From: Nocardia miyunensis NBRC 108239
GTDB lineage: Bacteria; Actinomycetota; Actinomycetes; Mycobacteriales; Mycobacteriaceae
Direction: 5' to 3'
Length of the DNA stretch: 64,000 bases
NCBI RefSeq assembly: GCF_001613065.1
Contig: NZ_BDBQ01000034.1
Coordinates: forward strand, 1 to 64,000
Numbering within the stretch: the first letter of the stretch is position 1; each line of letters opens with the position of its first letter. This document shows, in pieces, positions 43,483 through 53,936 of this stretch. The notes beneath the pieces were generated by a model. That model was given only the letters and a program-made list of their open reading frames with translations. It was not told where the DNA came from and ran no database searches. The translations under genes were made by a program, and so were the position numbers.

Positions 43483-44475
43483 CTACAGGCCGACCGCCCC
43501 GCGCACCCGGCCCAGCAGGGTCCTGCCGCGATCACGCTCCCGCTCGGCGAACAGGAACCGGAGCTCCTCCTCGAGCGCCTTGCGCACCACCGCCTGTAAA
43601 TCCTCGGCGGCCCTGTCCAGATCCGGCGCATCGGCCCACGGCGTCGTCTCGATGGGCGTGCCCGCGGAGTAGTAGAACCGCTCGGGCTTGGGCAGCAGCG
43701 TCGGGCCCAGGCCCCGGACCAGTGGCGGAGTCAGACTGCGGTGCAGTCCCAGCGCCTCGACGAGCATCCGCACCGGGCGCATGGCCAGATCGTCGCCGTC
43801 GAAGATGATGTCGTAGACGTCGTCCGCGCCGATCATCGCCATCGGCACGATCGGTGCGCCGGTCTCGATCGCCATCCGCGCGAAGCCGGTGCGTCCCTCC
43901 CATTTGAGGACGTACTTCTCCCCCTTGCGGCGCACGGCCTCGCGCCCGCCGCCCGGGAAGACCAGCACCATCTCACCCTCTTCGAGCAGTGTGCGGCAAT
44001 TCTCGCGGTTGCCGCGCACACACCCGATGCTCTGCAGGATGTGCCGCACACCCGGCACGGTGATCAGCGCATTCTCGGCCAGGCCGCGCAGCAGCCGACC
44101 CCGCGTGCGCGCGAGTTCGGGCCACAGCACCGGGGTATCGATGCCGAGGAAATTGTGGTTGCCCACCAGCAGCACGGGACCGTCGGCGGGAATGTTCGAC
44201 AACCCGTGGAATACCGGACTCGTCCATGCCCGCAGGGGTGCCGCAAGGGCCTCGAGTCTTCGAATATCGTTCTCCTCCAACGATATCCGCAGCGGCGCGC
44301 CATCCGACAACACGGTTGTGCCGGTAGCCGTCGCTACCGGCTCGAAATCGGACAAAAAATCCTCCCAGCAGGCCGTTTCCAGAGTCGCCATGGTAGCGAC
44401 CTCGCCTGAGAGAAACCTTCGAGATCCGGCGGACTTCGCGACGGCCGCACCGGGGACCGAACGGGAGGTCGCCAC
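43483..44475 (-). CDS. Lysophospholipid/diacylglycerol-type acyltransferase
   Basis: PlsC-superfamily acyltransferase of the MGAT/DGAT2-like subgroup, 330 residues. GNHNFLGID supplies the catalytic His, and VLVFPGGGREAVRRKGEKYVLKW plus GFARMAIETGAPIVPMAMIG match motifs III-IV. The GTG at 44475 overlaps the upstream ligase stop (TAGTG); an alternative start is ATG 44391, which removes a low-complexity N-terminus. With the acyl-CoA ligase it could activate and transfer fatty acids to a glycerolipid acceptor. Confidence 0.87.
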   Translation of the reverse strand: MATSRSVPGAAVAKSAGSRRFLSGEVATMATLETACWEDFLSDFEPVATATGTTVLSDGAPLRISLEENDIRRLEALAAPLRAWTSPVFHGLSNIPADGPVLLVGNHNFLGIDTPVLWPELARTRGRLLRGLAENALITVPGVRHILQSIGCVRGNRENCRTLLEEGEMVLVFPGGGREAVRRKGEKYVLKWEGRTGFARMAIETGAPIVPMAMIGADDVYDIIFDGDDLAMRPVRMLVEALGLHRSLTPPLVRGLGPTLLPKPERFYYSAGTPIETTPWADAPDLDRAAEDLQAVVRKALEEELRFLFAERERDRGRTLLGRVRGAVGL

Positions 44476-46136
44476 TAGGCGCCGAGCAAACGCCGCCTAC
44501 CGTGCGCGGCGAATTCGGCCTCGAGGGCGGATCTGCCCCCGACGGTCAGCGCGGCGTATTCGGGCCCACCGCGCCCCGACCAGTGATACACCGCATCCTC
44601 GGTTCGCCACGCCTGTTCCTGCAACTGCCGCTTGAGCACCTTGTTCGAACCGGTCACCGGCAGATTCGCCGAGACCCGCAGCAGCCGCGGCGTCCCCTTG
44701 GCACCGAGATCGTCCTGGGCACAAAGGAATTCGGCGAATTCGAGCAAATCGAACCCGGCCGGATCGGCGACCTCGACCGCCGCCATCACCTGATCGCCCG
44801 AACGGGGATCGGGCACGCCGTAGACCGCCGCGGCGATCACCGCGGGATGACGGCGCAGCACCCGTTCGATCATGAGCGCCGAGGTGTTCTCCCCGTCCAC
44901 CCGGATCCAATCACCCTTGCGACCCGCGAAGTAGAGGAATCCGCCGGTATCGATGTAACCGAGGTCGCCGGTCCAGTACCAGCCGTTGCGGATGCGCTCG
45001 GCGTCGGCGGCGTCGTTCTTGTAATACCCCTCGAAGGACAGGGCGCCCGCCTTGTCGACCATCTCGCCGATGGCCTCGTCGGGATTGCGGACCCGGCCGT
45101 ATTCGTCCAGTTCGGCGCGAACGCACTCGGTCAGCGTGTCCGGATGGACGACCGCCACCCCGGCATGCGCGGGACGGCCGAGCGCACCGGGCGGCGACTG
45201 CGGATCCAGTGCGACCATGCCGGAGCCCTCGCTCGAGCCGTAGCCCTCGAACAGCTCCGCGCCGAAGCGTCGGCGGAATTCGGCCTGATCCGCCGTGGAT
45301 GCCTCGGTGCCGAAACCGCGCGTCAGGCGATTGTCGGAATCCTCGGGCGTCTCGGGCGTCGCCATCAGGTAACCGAGCGCCTTGCCGACGTAGGTGAAGA
45401 AGGTCGCGCCGTAATACCGGACGTCCGGAAGGAATTGGGACGCAGAGAATTTCGGTGTGAGACATACCGTCGCGCCGACCGCCAGGGCCGGGGACCACAG
45501 CGCCATGATCGCGTTGCCGTGGAACAGCGGCATACAGCAGTACTCCACGTCCTCACGGATGTGCCCGAATTTCGCGACCGCCGCGTACGCCACCCGGCTC
45601 AGACGTCCCTGGGAGCATTTGACGGCCTTGGACATGCCGGTGGTTCCGGAGGTGAACAGCAACAGCAGCAGCGAGTCCGGTCCCCCGGCGGCCTCGGGCT
45701 CACACCGATGCTCTCGCACCGCGCGCACATACTCCGGATCGTCGACCAGCAGAAAGCGATCCCGCGTCAACCCGGTATCCAGATCCCGCAACCGCTCGAA
45801 CCCCGCGGCATCGGTGACGATGAGCTGGCAGTCGGTGTACCGGATATCCGCACCGAGCTGTTCGGTGCCGCGCGTGGGATTGATCCCGACCACCGTCGCG
45901 CCCGCCAATGCCGCCGCGCCGAGCCAGAAGACGAAATCCGGCACGTTCTCCAGCAGGACGCCGATGTGGAACGGACCGTCGCGGCGCACCTCCCGGGCCA
46001 GCGCCGCACGCGCCGCCGATTCCCGGACCACCTCGTCCCAGGTCCAGGTGGCGGTGCGGGACAGCAGGCCGGGCCGGTCGTCGCCCAGTCGGTCCAGCAG
46101 CATCGTCGCGATATCGGTGCGCAGGTGGTCGGTCAT
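44475..46136 (-). CDS. Fatty-acyl-CoA/AMP ligase (FadD type)
   Basis: ANL-superfamily adenylating enzyme, 553 residues, activating fatty acids as acyl-CoA. P-loop LLFTSGTTGMSKAVKCSQ; FEGYGSSEGSGMVALDP; WYWTGDLGYIDTGGFLYFAGRKGDWIRVDGEN; and the C-terminal lysine in LPVTGSNKVLKRQL. Similar in style to mycobacterial FadD17. ATG at 46136 gives the normal N-terminus. It follows hflX by 73 bases and overlaps the acyltransferase by one base, so the three may be one transcript. Confidence 0.92.
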   Translation of the reverse strand: MTDHLRTDIATMLLDRLGDDRPGLLSRTATWTWDEVVRESAARAALAREVRRDGPFHIGVLLENVPDFVFWLGAAALAGATVVGINPTRGTEQLGADIRYTDCQLIVTDAAGFERLRDLDTGLTRDRFLLVDDPEYVRAVREHRCEPEAAGGPDSLLLLLFTSGTTGMSKAVKCSQGRLSRVAYAAVAKFGHIREDVEYCCMPLFHGNAIMALWSPALAVGATVCLTPKFSASQFLPDVRYYGATFFTYVGKALGYLMATPETPEDSDNRLTRGFGTEASTADQAEFRRRFGAELFEGYGSSEGSGMVALDPQSPPGALGRPAHAGVAVVHPDTLTECVRAELDEYGRVRNPDEAIGEMVDKAGALSFEGYYKNDAADAERIRNGWYWTGDLGYIDTGGFLYFAGRKGDWIRVDGENTSALMIERVLRRHPAVIAAAVYGVPDPRSGDQVMAAVEVADPAGFDLLEFAEFLCAQDDLGAKGTPRLLRVSANLPVTGSNKVLKRQLQEQAWRTEDAVYHWSGRGGPEYAALTVGGRSALEAEFAAHGRRRLLGA

Positions 46137-46209
46137 CTCGACCAGCGTGGCAAAACCGGTGCGGGTTCCGCCAGGAATCACCGACTGAGCGGGACTCGGC
46201 CTTGTGCGA

Positions 46210-47733
46210 TCAGCCCTGGGAGACCAGGCCGTCGGTCTCGGCGGATCCCGCGTGCGCGAATTCGGCCAGCGACGCCGCCAGCGGCCTCGGCACGCGCGCG
46301 CAGACCCGGGTTCCGGACTCCTGGTGCTCGGAGCTGATGATGCTGCCGTCCGCGTGGATCCGGGACAGCAGATCGCCGCGGCTGTACGGCAGCAGCACGC
46401 TGACCTCGACATCCAGGCCGCCGAGGATCTCGGCCAGTCGATCGCGCAGGTCCTCGATGCCCCGCCCGGTGCGAGCGGAGACGAAGACGGCATCGGGGAG
46501 CAACCCGCGCAACTGCGTCAGCTCCATCGGGTCCAGGGCGTCGATCTTGTTGACCACCAACAACTCCGGCGGAGCCGGGGTGCCGGTCTCGCGCAGCACA
46601 TCGGTGACGACCGCGCGCACCGCCTTGATCTGCTCGCCGGGCAGCGAATCGGAGCCGTCCACGACGTGCAGTAGCAGATCCGCGCCGGTGACCTCCTCGA
46701 GCGTCGAGCGGAACGCCTCCACCAGCTGCGTCGGCAGATGCCGGACGAATCCCACGGTGTCGGTGAACACGACCTCGCGACCGTCCTCCAGGGCGGCGCG
46801 TCGCGTGGTCGGGTCCAGGGTGGCGAACAACGCGTCCTGCACCAGGAGGCCCGCCCCGGTCAGGGCGTTCATCAGGCTCGACTTGCCCGCGTTGGTGTAG
46901 CCGACGATCGCCACCGACGGAATGCCGCTGGAGGTGCGCCGGGACCGCTTCGTGTCGCGAGCGGTCTTCATCTCCCGGATCTCGCGACGCAGCTTGGCCA
47001 TCCGCTCGCGGATCCGGCGACGATCGGTCTCGATCTTGGTCTCACCCGGACCACGGGTACCCACACCGCCGCTGGCGCCGCCCGCGCGGCCACCGGCCTG
47101 CCGGGACATCGACTCACCCCAGCCGCGCAATCGCGGCAGCATGTATTCCATCTGCGCCAGCGAGACCTGCGCCTTACCCTCCCGGGAGGTCGCGTGCTGG
47201 GCGAAGATGTCCAGGATCAGCGCGGTCCGGTCGATCACCTTGACCTTGACGACCTTCTCCAGCGCGGTCAGCTGCGCGGGCGTCAGCTCGCCGTCGCAGA
47301 CGACCGTGTCCGCGCCGGTGTCGAGTACCACCGCGCGCAACTCGTCGGCCTTGCCCGAGCCGATGTAGGTGGCCGGATCGGGCTTGTCACGACGCTGGAT
47401 CAGCGCGTCGAGCACCTGCGAGCCCGCGGTCTCGGCGAGTGCGGCCAGTTCGGCCATGCTCGCCTCTGCCTGTGTCGCGCTACCCTCGGTCCACACTCCG
47501 ACCAGCACGACCCGTTCCAGGCGCAGCTGCCGGTACTCGACCTCGGTGACGTCGGTGAGCTCGGTGGACAGGCCCGCGACGCGACGTAGCGAGCTGCGCT
47601 CCTCGAGCTGCAGTTCGCCGACGGTCGGGTCGGGAGCCCACCCGCCGCCCGCACGATCCTCGTCGGGGGCGGTCGCATCCTCCGGGACCAGCTCGTCGAC
47701 CGGAGTGAACTCATACGTTTCGGATTTCCTCAT
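46210..47733 (-). CDS. hflX: GTPase HflX
   Basis: Ribosome-splitting stress GTPase, 507 residues. N-terminal HflX domain with ATYIGSGKADEL and VVCDGELTPAQLTALEK, a glycine-rich linker (GRAGGASGGVGTRGPGETKIE), then the G domain: G1 VGYTNAGKSSLMN, G3 FTDTVGFVRHLP, G4 VVNKID. ATG at 47733 follows GGAGG. Position between fadE20 and dapF is as in mycobacteria. It helps recycle stalled 70S or 50S subunits after heat or antibiotic stress. Confidence 0.97.
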   Translation of the reverse strand: MRKSETYEFTPVDELVPEDATAPDEDRAGGGWAPDPTVGELQLEERSSLRRVAGLSTELTDVTEVEYRQLRLERVVLVGVWTEGSATQAEASMAELAALAETAGSQVLDALIQRRDKPDPATYIGSGKADELRAVVLDTGADTVVCDGELTPAQLTALEKVVKVKVIDRTALILDIFAQHATSREGKAQVSLAQMEYMLPRLRGWGESMSRQAGGRAGGASGGVGTRGPGETKIETDRRRIRERMAKLRREIREMKTARDTKRSRRTSSGIPSVAIVGYTNAGKSSLMNALTGAGLLVQDALFATLDPTTRRAALEDGREVVFTDTVGFVRHLPTQLVEAFRSTLEEVTGADLLLHVVDGSDSLPGEQIKAVRAVVTDVLRETGTPAPPELLVVNKIDALDPMELTQLRGLLPDAVFVSARTGRGIEDLRDRLAEILGGLDVEVSVLLPYSRGDLLSRIHADGSIISSEHQESGTRVCARVPRPLAASLAEFAHAGSAETDGLVSQG

Positions 47734-47803
47734 ATACCTCCATGCTCCCACGACAGAACACGAAGATGCACTCGAGTTATTTCCGGCAGGGCGTGCGAGG
47801 GAC

Positions 47804-48706
47804 TCAGATCCCGTCCCACCACTGCCGGGCGATGCGCCCGGAGGCGACCAGCTCGGAGGGACCGCGCAGCCGGGCGTCACCGTGATCGATGCTCACGGTG
47901 ACCGCTCCCCCGGGCACCCACACGACCACCTCGCCGGAATCCTTCTCGATCGCGAAGCCCTCGCGCACCAGTGCCGCTGCCGCCGCGGCCACGGTTCCCG
48001 TTCCGCAGGAACGGGTTTCGCCGACGCCGCGTTCGTACACGCGCATATCGACCCCGCGCCGACCGTCGCCGGAGTCGCCCAGCGCGGTGAGAATTTCGAC
48101 GTTCACGCCGTGCGGGAACATCTCGGGTTCGTAGCCGGGTGCCACGGTCAGATCGAGTTTCGCCAGCGCCTCGGCGGTCAGCTCCGGATCCACGCAGGCC
48201 AGGTGCGGATTGCCGACGTCGATGCCGATACCCGGGAACGCCCGGCCGCCGAGGGTCGCGAAGGACTCGCCCAGCTCCCGCACCCGACCCATCTCCACGG
48301 TGACCTCGCCGTGTACCCGATCCGCGGCGTGCACGACCACCGGCCGCGCCCCCGCGCGCGTCCCGACCACGAACGATCCGCTGGTCTCCGCCCCGATCAC
48401 CGCGAGGTGATGGGCGAACACCCGCACGCCGTTACCGCACATCTCCGCGATCGAACCGTCGGCATTGCGGTAGTCCATGAACCAGTCGTCCGGGCCGACC
48501 CCCTCGGGCAGCTCGTCCAGCACACCCGCTTCGACCAGGGGTTCACCCCACGCCACCCGCAGCACACCGTCCGCACCCAGGCCACGCTGCCGATCGCACA
48601 GCGCCGCCACCCGGCTCGGCGTGAGATCCAACCCGGCCTCCGGGTCGAACAGGATCACGAAATCGTTCTGGGTGCCGTGGCCTTTGGTGAATTCGATATC
48701 GGACAC
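47804..48706 (-). CDS. dapF: Diaminopimelate epimerase
   Basis: Converts LL- to meso-diaminopimelate for peptidoglycan and lysine synthesis, 300 residues. The two active-site cysteines are C90 ([19 protein letters not shown]) and C233 ([12 protein letters not shown]). [19 protein letters not shown] is the standard N-terminus. Start GTG 48706; GTG 48712 is possible. hflX follows 70 bases downstream. Confidence 0.97.
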   Translation of the reverse strand: MSDIEFTKGHGTQNDFVILFDPEAGLDLTPSRVAALCDRQRGLGADGVLRVAWGEPLVEAGVLDELPEGVGPDDWFMDYRNADGSIAEMCGNGVRVFAHHLAVIGAETSGSFVVGTRAGARPVVVHAADRVHGEVTVEMGRVRELGESFATLGGRAFPGIGIDVGNPHLACVDPELTAEALAKLDLTVAPGYEPEMFPHGVNVEILTALGDSGDGRRGVDMRVYERGVGETRSCGTGTVAAAAAALVREGFAIEKDSGEVVVWVPGGAVTVSIDHGDARLRGPSELVASGRIARQWWDGI

Positions 48707-49241
48707 TCCCACATTCTCCCTGTTCCACGCCGAGACACTCGTCACCGGGGTCGGCCCCGCATCACAGCCTGCCCGAACCAGCACCGCACCCGCCCGAAGA
48801 ATTCCGCCGCACACGCCCGCCAGGGATCCGACGCCGCCGAGCCCGCGTCGTCCGGGCGCAGACGGCCCCGCCGCAGGCCTCATCCCGAGGGCATCGGTGC
48901 CTTGTCCATTACCAAGCGACCTCACCCACGACTCGTCCCGCGACCTGCCGTGTGACGGGTGTCCGGCAGAGCCGGTGGACACGATTGTCGCCGCAGATGG
49001 GCGTGACCTGCTTGCGTGGGTAATTCAGCCACATGCGTCAGGTCGAACGGAGCGGGACATCGCGCTCACGTATCCAGCGATCTGCGGAATCAGACGCGTC
49101 GAGACGGCGAATTCGTACGTGCAGCTTTGTCGTATCGGCGAATGCCCCGACCGCACGTCCGTGCCGATGGGTCCGCGGCATCGATACGACGGCATCGCCC
49201 CAGCGCAGCCGGTGTACCGGGCCGACCCCGGGTTCTCGACC
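48707..49241. other. Intergenic region between miaA and dapF
   Basis: No gene is supported in about 535 bases. A hairpin GTGTCC-GGCAGAGCCGGT-GGACAC (48959-48982) with a nested stem may end miaA transcription or lie in the dapF leader. Confidence 0.4.
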
Positions 49242-50180
49242 TCAGCGCTCGATGCGTTCCCGGTCGGTCTTATCGAGACGGGGCAGCACGTGTTCGAGGG
49301 CGGATTCGGGGAGGTGGGGGTCGGCGCCATCGAGCCAGTGGACGCGGGGGTCGCGGCGGAACCAGGAACGCTGACGGCGGACGTATCGTCGAGTGCCGAT
49401 GAGGGTGCGTTCCTGCGCGTGGGCGAGGTCGTATTCGCCGTCCAGGTAGGCGAGAACCTGAGCGTATCCGATTGCGCGACGGGCGGTTTGCCCCTCTCGC
49501 AAACCCTGTCCGAGGAGAGTGCGCACCTCGTCGACGAGGCCGTCCTCGAACATGGCCGCGGTGCGGATCTCGATGCGCGCGTCGAGTTCGGCGGTCTCGC
49601 GATCGACGCCGAGAATGATTGTGCCCCAATGCGGTTCACCGATCTGCGGTTGGGAGGCGGCGAACGGGCGGCCGGTGAGTTCGACCACCTCGAGCGCGCG
49701 CACCATGCGGCGGCCGTCGGTGGGCAGAATCGTCTGCGCCGCAACGGGATCGGCGTCCCGCAGGGCGGCGTGCAGCGCGGCCACACCGCCTTCGGCCAGC
49801 AGCGCCTCCCATTTCGCGCGCACCCGCGAATCGGTGGCCGGAAAATCCCACCGGTCCAGCAACGCCTGGACGTACATCATCGATCCGCCGACGATGACCG
49901 GGGTGCGCCCGCGCGCCATGATCGCCTCGACATCGGCAGACGCGCCGGTCTGATAGGCCGCGACCGTGGCGGTTTCGGTGACGTCGAGCACGTCGAGCTG
50001 GTGATGGGCGATGCCGCGACGTTGCGCCACCGGGAGTTTGGCGGTGCCGATATCCATGCCGCGATACAGCTGCATGGCATCGATGTTGACGATCTCCCCG
50101 TCCAGGCGTTGCGCCAATTCCAGTGCGAGATCGGACTTTCCGGTGGCGGTGGGACCGACCACGGCGATCGGGGTGATCAC
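49242..50180 (-). CDS. miaA: tRNA dimethylallyltransferase
   Basis: Adds the dimethylallyl group to A37 of tRNAs reading UNN codons, 312 residues. P-loop [18 protein letters not shown] (residues 9-16 core), [37 protein letters not shown], and [15 protein letters not shown] at the C-terminus. The GTG start overlaps the stop of the upstream gene (GTGA). miaB, which completes ms2i6A, is 3.8 kb away in the same cluster. Confidence 0.97.
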   Translation of the reverse strand: MITPIAVVGPTATGKSDLALELAQRLDGEIVNIDAMQLYRGMDIGTAKLPVAQRRGIAHHQLDVLDVTETATVAAYQTGASADVEAIMARGRTPVIVGGSMMYVQALLDRWDFPATDSRVRAKWEALLAEGGVAALHAALRDADPVAAQTILPTDGRRMVRALEVVELTGRPFAASQPQIGEPHWGTIILGVDRETAELDARIEIRTAAMFEDGLVDEVRTLLGQGLREGQTARRAIGYAQVLAYLDGEYDLAHAQERTLIGTRRYVRRQRSWFRRDPRVHWLDGADPHLPESALEHVLPRLDKTDRERIER

Positions 50181-51088
50181 GAACCGACCCCGGGACGCCA
50201 GGTGCTCACCTGATAGCCGACGCCGAAAGGCGCTGCCCGGTAGAGGGTTTCGACCTTCGGGACGTCGCCGGAGAACAGTCCGGCCAGGACCTGGTAGGCC
50301 GCGCGGCCCGATACCCCGAGCTCCGCGCACAGATCGGTGTCGAGCGTCGTCAGGACGGTCGCCTCGCCCGCGGAGAGGGCGTCATCGATCCGGTCCTGCA
50401 CCGCCTGCGCGCGCGGATCCAGATACCCCGGCGCGCTGGTCGACAAGGTGGCCGCCCCGTCGGCGATTACCAGCACGCCGTGCGCCTCGGGTTGCGCGTC
50501 CAGCTCGCGACGCAGCCGCTCGCCCAGCTCCACACACCGCCCGGCCGGGGCATCCTGATCCACCAGCCACGCGTCGGCCCTGACTTCGTCCCCCACGCAT
50601 CCACGCACCCATCCGCCGATCAGCACGGCCAGCGGCAGCCCAGGATCCGCGGGACCGTCCCCCTGCAGCGCGACCTCCGACAGTGCCACGCGGACATCGG
50701 CCCCGTAGCCCCGGAACGTTCCGATCGTCCCGGCACCGAACAGCGGCACGTCAGCTCGGGGAGCACCCAGCCTCGGCACCCCGCCCGACGCACCCTCCGT
50801 CCCGGCGCCGATCACCGGGCTCGCCCCGGGTGATCCGCCCGATGTGTCATCCGTTCCGGGCGCGAACACCCCCGCCTCGCGCGGGCCGTTCCCGTCGCCC
50901 GCCGCACTCACCCCGACGACCGTCCACCGCGATGTGAACGCGGCCAGATCACGCGCCGCGGTCAGCACCGCCTCGCGCAGCGGGCGCACCTGTGCCGCGA
51001 GATGCGTGCCGTCCGCCTCGGGCCGTCCACCGCACAATTCGGGGACCAGCACGGGCGGTGATGGGATCAACACGGCGAGACCGAACAC
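50177..51088 (-). CDS. Class III extradiol-dioxygenase-like protein (Rv2728c-like)
   Basis: 303 residues, conserved next to miaA in mycobacteria and relatives, annotated as class III extradiol dioxygenase subunit B-like. The N-terminus [20 protein letters not shown] and the strand [25 protein letters not shown] match the family; a poorly conserved, glycine- and proline-rich insert occupies residues 65-120. Metal-ligand histidines of true LigB-type enzymes are not evident, so enzymatic activity is uncertain. The longer frame to 52312 runs antisense to the DUF349 gene and is rejected. Confidence 0.8.
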   Translation of the reverse strand: MFGLAVLIPSPPVLVPELCGGRPEADGTHLAAQVRPLREAVLTAARDLAAFTSRWTVVGVSAAGDGNGPREAGVFAPGTDDTSGGSPGASPVIGAGTEGASGGVPRLGAPRADVPLFGAGTIGTFRGYGADVRVALSEVALQGDGPADPGLPLAVLIGGWVRGCVGDEVRADAWLVDQDAPAGRCVELGERLRRELDAQPEAHGVLVIADGAATLSTSAPGYLDPRAQAVQDRIDDALSAGEATVLTTLDTDLCAELGVSGRAAYQVLAGLFSGDVPKVETLYRAAPFGVGYQVSTWRPGVGS

Positions 51089-51356
51089 GCCGTCAACGGT
51101 AGCGGCACGGCCCGGCGGCGCGGCGCGGCCGGTCCGGACGGGGTGCGCCGAAGCGTTCGGCCAATTGCCGGATAGGTCCGAAAGAGGACGCACGACCCCT
51201 CCCGCAAGGGTCTTTAGCACGTATTCGCCGTGCCTGCCACCGTTCACACTGCGCCACCCGCGATAAGAGGCGGCGTATCTGCGGTTCGGCTGGTTGAATG
51301 GGGATGAAGCTAGGGCGTAACCAGGCAGCCGTGACGCGCGGCAGGGACGAGGAGTG

Positions 51357-52871
51357 ATGACCGAGAACAGCGGAACCGAGAAGGCTACCCATCCGGATAC
51401 CGGTACGGCGCAGCAGTCCAGCACCTCCGCCGCACAGGGACCCACGCCCGCCGATACAGCGGCTCGGCCAGGTCCTCCGGCGCCCAAGCCGGGCGCACCG
51501 CGGCCGGGCGCACCCAAGCCGGGTACCCCTATTCCGGGTGCCCGCAAACCCCACGCGCCGGCATCGCACGACGCGCCCAAACCGCACGCGATCAAACCCA
51601 CGCCGGGCGCGCCGCAGGAGCATCCGCATCCGGTGGTGGTGCCTACGGTCAGTGACCCGAGCCGCTGGGGCCGCGTCGACGACGACGGCACCGCATGGGT
51701 CAAGACCGCCGAAGGCGAGCGGGAGATCGGTTCCTGGCAGGCCGGTGACGCCGCCGAGGGCCTGGCGCACTTCGGCCGTCGCTTCGACGATCTGGCCACC
51801 GAGGTCGCCCTGCTCGAGGCGCGTCTAGCGGCCGGAACCGACGCTCGCAAGACCAAGACCGCGGCCCTCGCGCTTGCCGAATCGTTGCCCACCGCGGCGG
51901 TGATCGGCGATGTCGACGGCCTGGCCCGGCGCCTGCAGGCCATCGCCGAGCACTCCGACGAGGCGGCCGCGCAGGCCAAGGAGGAGAAGGAGCGCTCCCG
52001 GCACGAGCAGACCGAGCGCAAGGAGACCCTGTGCGCGGAGGCCGAGCAGATCGCCGCCGACTCCACCCAGTGGAAGGCCGCGGGCGATCGGCTGCGCGAG
52101 ATCCTGGACGAGTGGAAGACCATCCGCGGGGTGGACCGCAAGGTCGACGACGCCCTGTGGCGTCGCTTCTCCAAGGCCCGTGAGGGGTTCAACCGCCGCC
52201 GCGGCGCGCATTTCGCCGAACTCGATCGCGAACGGGCCGCCGCCAAGTCGCGCAAGGAGGAGTTGTGCGCGCGCGCCGAGGAGCTGTCCTCCTCGACCGA
52301 CTGGGCGGGCACCGCGTCGGTCTTCCGCGATCTGCTGACCGAGTGGAAGGCCGCGGGCCGGGCCCCGCGCGAGGCCGATGATCAGTTGTGGCGGCGTTTC
52401 AAGAACGCGCAGGACGTCTTCTTCGGCGCGCGCAATGCCGCGGCCTCGGAGCGGGACGCCGAATTCGAGCAGAACGCGACCGCCAAGGTGGAACTGCTGT
52501 CCAGCTTCGAGCACCGGATCGCGGCCCATCTGGAATCGGATCTGGAGGGTGCGCGCACCGAATTGCGGCATCTGCAGGACCGGTGGGACGAGATCGGCAA
52601 GGTGCCGCGCGAACGCATGCAGGAACTCGAGGGCCGGTTGCGCGCGATCGAGAAGCAGGTCCGCGACGCGGCCGACACGCAGTGGCGACGCACCGATCCC
52701 GAGGCCGTGGCGCGCGCCGCGCAGTTCCGCGAGCGCGTCGCCCAGTTCGAGGAGCAGGCGGCCAAGGCGCAGGCGGCCGGGCGCACCCGCGATGCGGACA
52801 AGGCTCTCGAACAGGCCCAGCAGTGGCGTGAATGGGCCGAGGCCGCCGAGGGCGCGGTCACCCGCCGCTGA
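51357..52871 (+). CDS. DUF349 coiled-coil protein
   Basis: 504 residues. The first 100 are Pro/Ala-rich and disordered; the rest is a string of DUF349 helical repeats with characteristic WK.. (I/L)RG(V/P)[23 protein letters not shown] and [20 protein letters not shown] patterns. Corresponds by position to Rv2731. GAGGAG precedes the ATG. Function in these bacteria is unknown; DUF349 proteins are linked to cell-envelope stress. Confidence 0.92.
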   Translation: MTENSGTEKATHPDTGTAQQSSTSAAQGPTPADTAARPGPPAPKPGAPRPGAPKPGTPIPGARKPHAPASHDAPKPHAIKPTPGAPQEHPHPVVVPTVSDPSRWGRVDDDGTAWVKTAEGEREIGSWQAGDAAEGLAHFGRRFDDLATEVALLEARLAAGTDARKTKTAALALAESLPTAAVIGDVDGLARRLQAIAEHSDEAAAQAKEEKERSRHEQTERKETLCAEAEQIAADSTQWKAAGDRLREILDEWKTIRGVDRKVDDALWRRFSKAREGFNRRRGAHFAELDRERAAAKSRKEELCARAEELSSSTDWAGTASVFRDLLTEWKAAGRAPREADDQLWRRFKNAQDVFFGARNAAASERDAEFEQNATAKVELLSSFEHRIAAHLESDLEGARTELRHLQDRWDEIGKVPRERMQELEGRLRAIEKQVRDAADTQWRRTDPEAVARAAQFRERVAQFEEQAAKAQAAGRTRDADKALEQAQQWREWAEAAEGAVTRR

Positions 52872-52895
52872 TCACGGCACCCCGAATCACGTTGC

Positions 52896-52937
52896 GCGGT
52901 AATCGGACTCGACGCTGACGTCGAGTCCGATTACCGC
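52896..52937. terminator. Strong bidirectional terminator hairpin
   Basis: A perfect 19-base stem (52896-52914 with 52919-52937; first bases GCGGTAATCGG) and a four-base CTGA loop between converging genes. Confidence 0.85.
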
Positions 52938-52946
52938 TGGCGCGGG

Positions 52947-53783
52947 TTACTTGTCCTCGTCCTCACCCAGCAGCCAGCGGCGGCTGCGCTCTTCCTCGGC
53001 CGCGGCGGCGAGGCGGCGCTGCTCCTCGGCCTCGAGCTGGACCGCGGTGCGGCTCCAGACCACCTTGAGCCAGTGGAAGGTCAGCACGATCATCGCGATC
53101 GCGCCGAGGATCAGGCCGATCGACGGTCCGGCGCCGTGGTAGTTGCCCAGGTCCGGGGTCTGGCGATGCCAGATGGACAGCACGCCGAAGACGCTGCCGA
53201 CCGCCGATCCGGCCACCGCGACCCATGCCAGGGTCCAGCGACGGGTCAGCAGGGCCAGGGAGGAGAAGCCGATGCCGAAGATCAGCACGAACCACTGGAA
53301 CACCCGCGAAGGCAGTCCGATGTGGTCGGCGACGGCCGTGTGGTCGAACAGCAGGATGTCCATTCCGCGGGTGTGACCGGTGTGCGGGAGCACCAGGGTC
53401 AGCAGCAGCACGAAGACCGCGCCCGCGACGACCATCGCGCGATAGCCGGGATCGATCTCACCGGCGATCTTGCGCTCGACCGCCTCCAGATCGTCGTGAT
53501 AGGACTCGAAGACCTGAGTCTGCTCGGGATTCATCTGCTCCTCGTTCGACTGGGAATCGCTGCTCACGGTTTCGGACACGGCGTCGGCTCCCGACGTCGC
53601 GACCGTGTCCGACACGACACCAGCTGCGTTCGAATCACCCTGTGGCGCAATGGCTTCGCCGTTCGTATCGCCGTCCGGCTCGGCGCTCTCGGGCCCCCGA
53701 TCGGCCGACGCTCCGGGACCGCCATCCGCACCGGCCGAGGCCGGCCCGCCGGGCCGGGTTTCGTCTTCGGGATGTTCGAGCAT
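52947..53783 (-). CDS. Conserved membrane protein (Rv2732c-like)
   Basis: 278 residues. A long acidic, Gly/Ala/Ser-rich cytoplasmic head (residues 1-90), then FESYHDDLEAVERKIAGEIDPGYR and four membrane spans (MVVAGAVFVLLLTLVLP; FQWFVLIFGIGFSSLALL; LAWVAVAGSAVGSVFGVLSI; IGLILGAIAMIVLTFHWLK), ending with a charged helix. Found beside miaB in mycolata. TGGAG precedes the ATG. Function unknown. Confidence 0.88.
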   Translation of the reverse strand: MLEHPEDETRPGGPASAGADGGPGASADRGPESAEPDGDTNGEAIAPQGDSNAAGVVSDTVATSGADAVSETVSSDSQSNEEQMNPEQTQVFESYHDDLEAVERKIAGEIDPGYRAMVVAGAVFVLLLTLVLPHTGHTRGMDILLFDHTAVADHIGLPSRVFQWFVLIFGIGFSSLALLTRRWTLAWVAVAGSAVGSVFGVLSIWHRQTPDLGNYHGAGPSIGLILGAIAMIVLTFHWLKVVWSRTAVQLEAEEQRRLAAAAEEERSRRWLLGEDEDK

Positions 53784-53936
53784 CAGTTCTCCACCACTGG
53801 TCGCGGTTCTCCGATGGGGTGATCCGGTCTCCGCATCACCTCGAGCCGGGCATCCGGCCTTCGCCACCGAGTCACGCTCCCACCCTACGACTCGACGTCA
53901 CGGCACTACGACCCGACGTCGTAATAGCGCGCCCGA

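Noticed and set aside
44502-46337. 611-codon open frame on the plus strand
   Set aside because: It lies wholly antisense to the well-supported acyl-CoA ligase; its translation is Arg/Gly/Pro-rich, a common effect of third-position GC bias.
51089-52312. Long N-terminal extension of the extradiol-dioxygenase-like gene
   Set aside because: It runs antisense through the DUF349 gene; the family N-terminus starts at the GTG at 51088.
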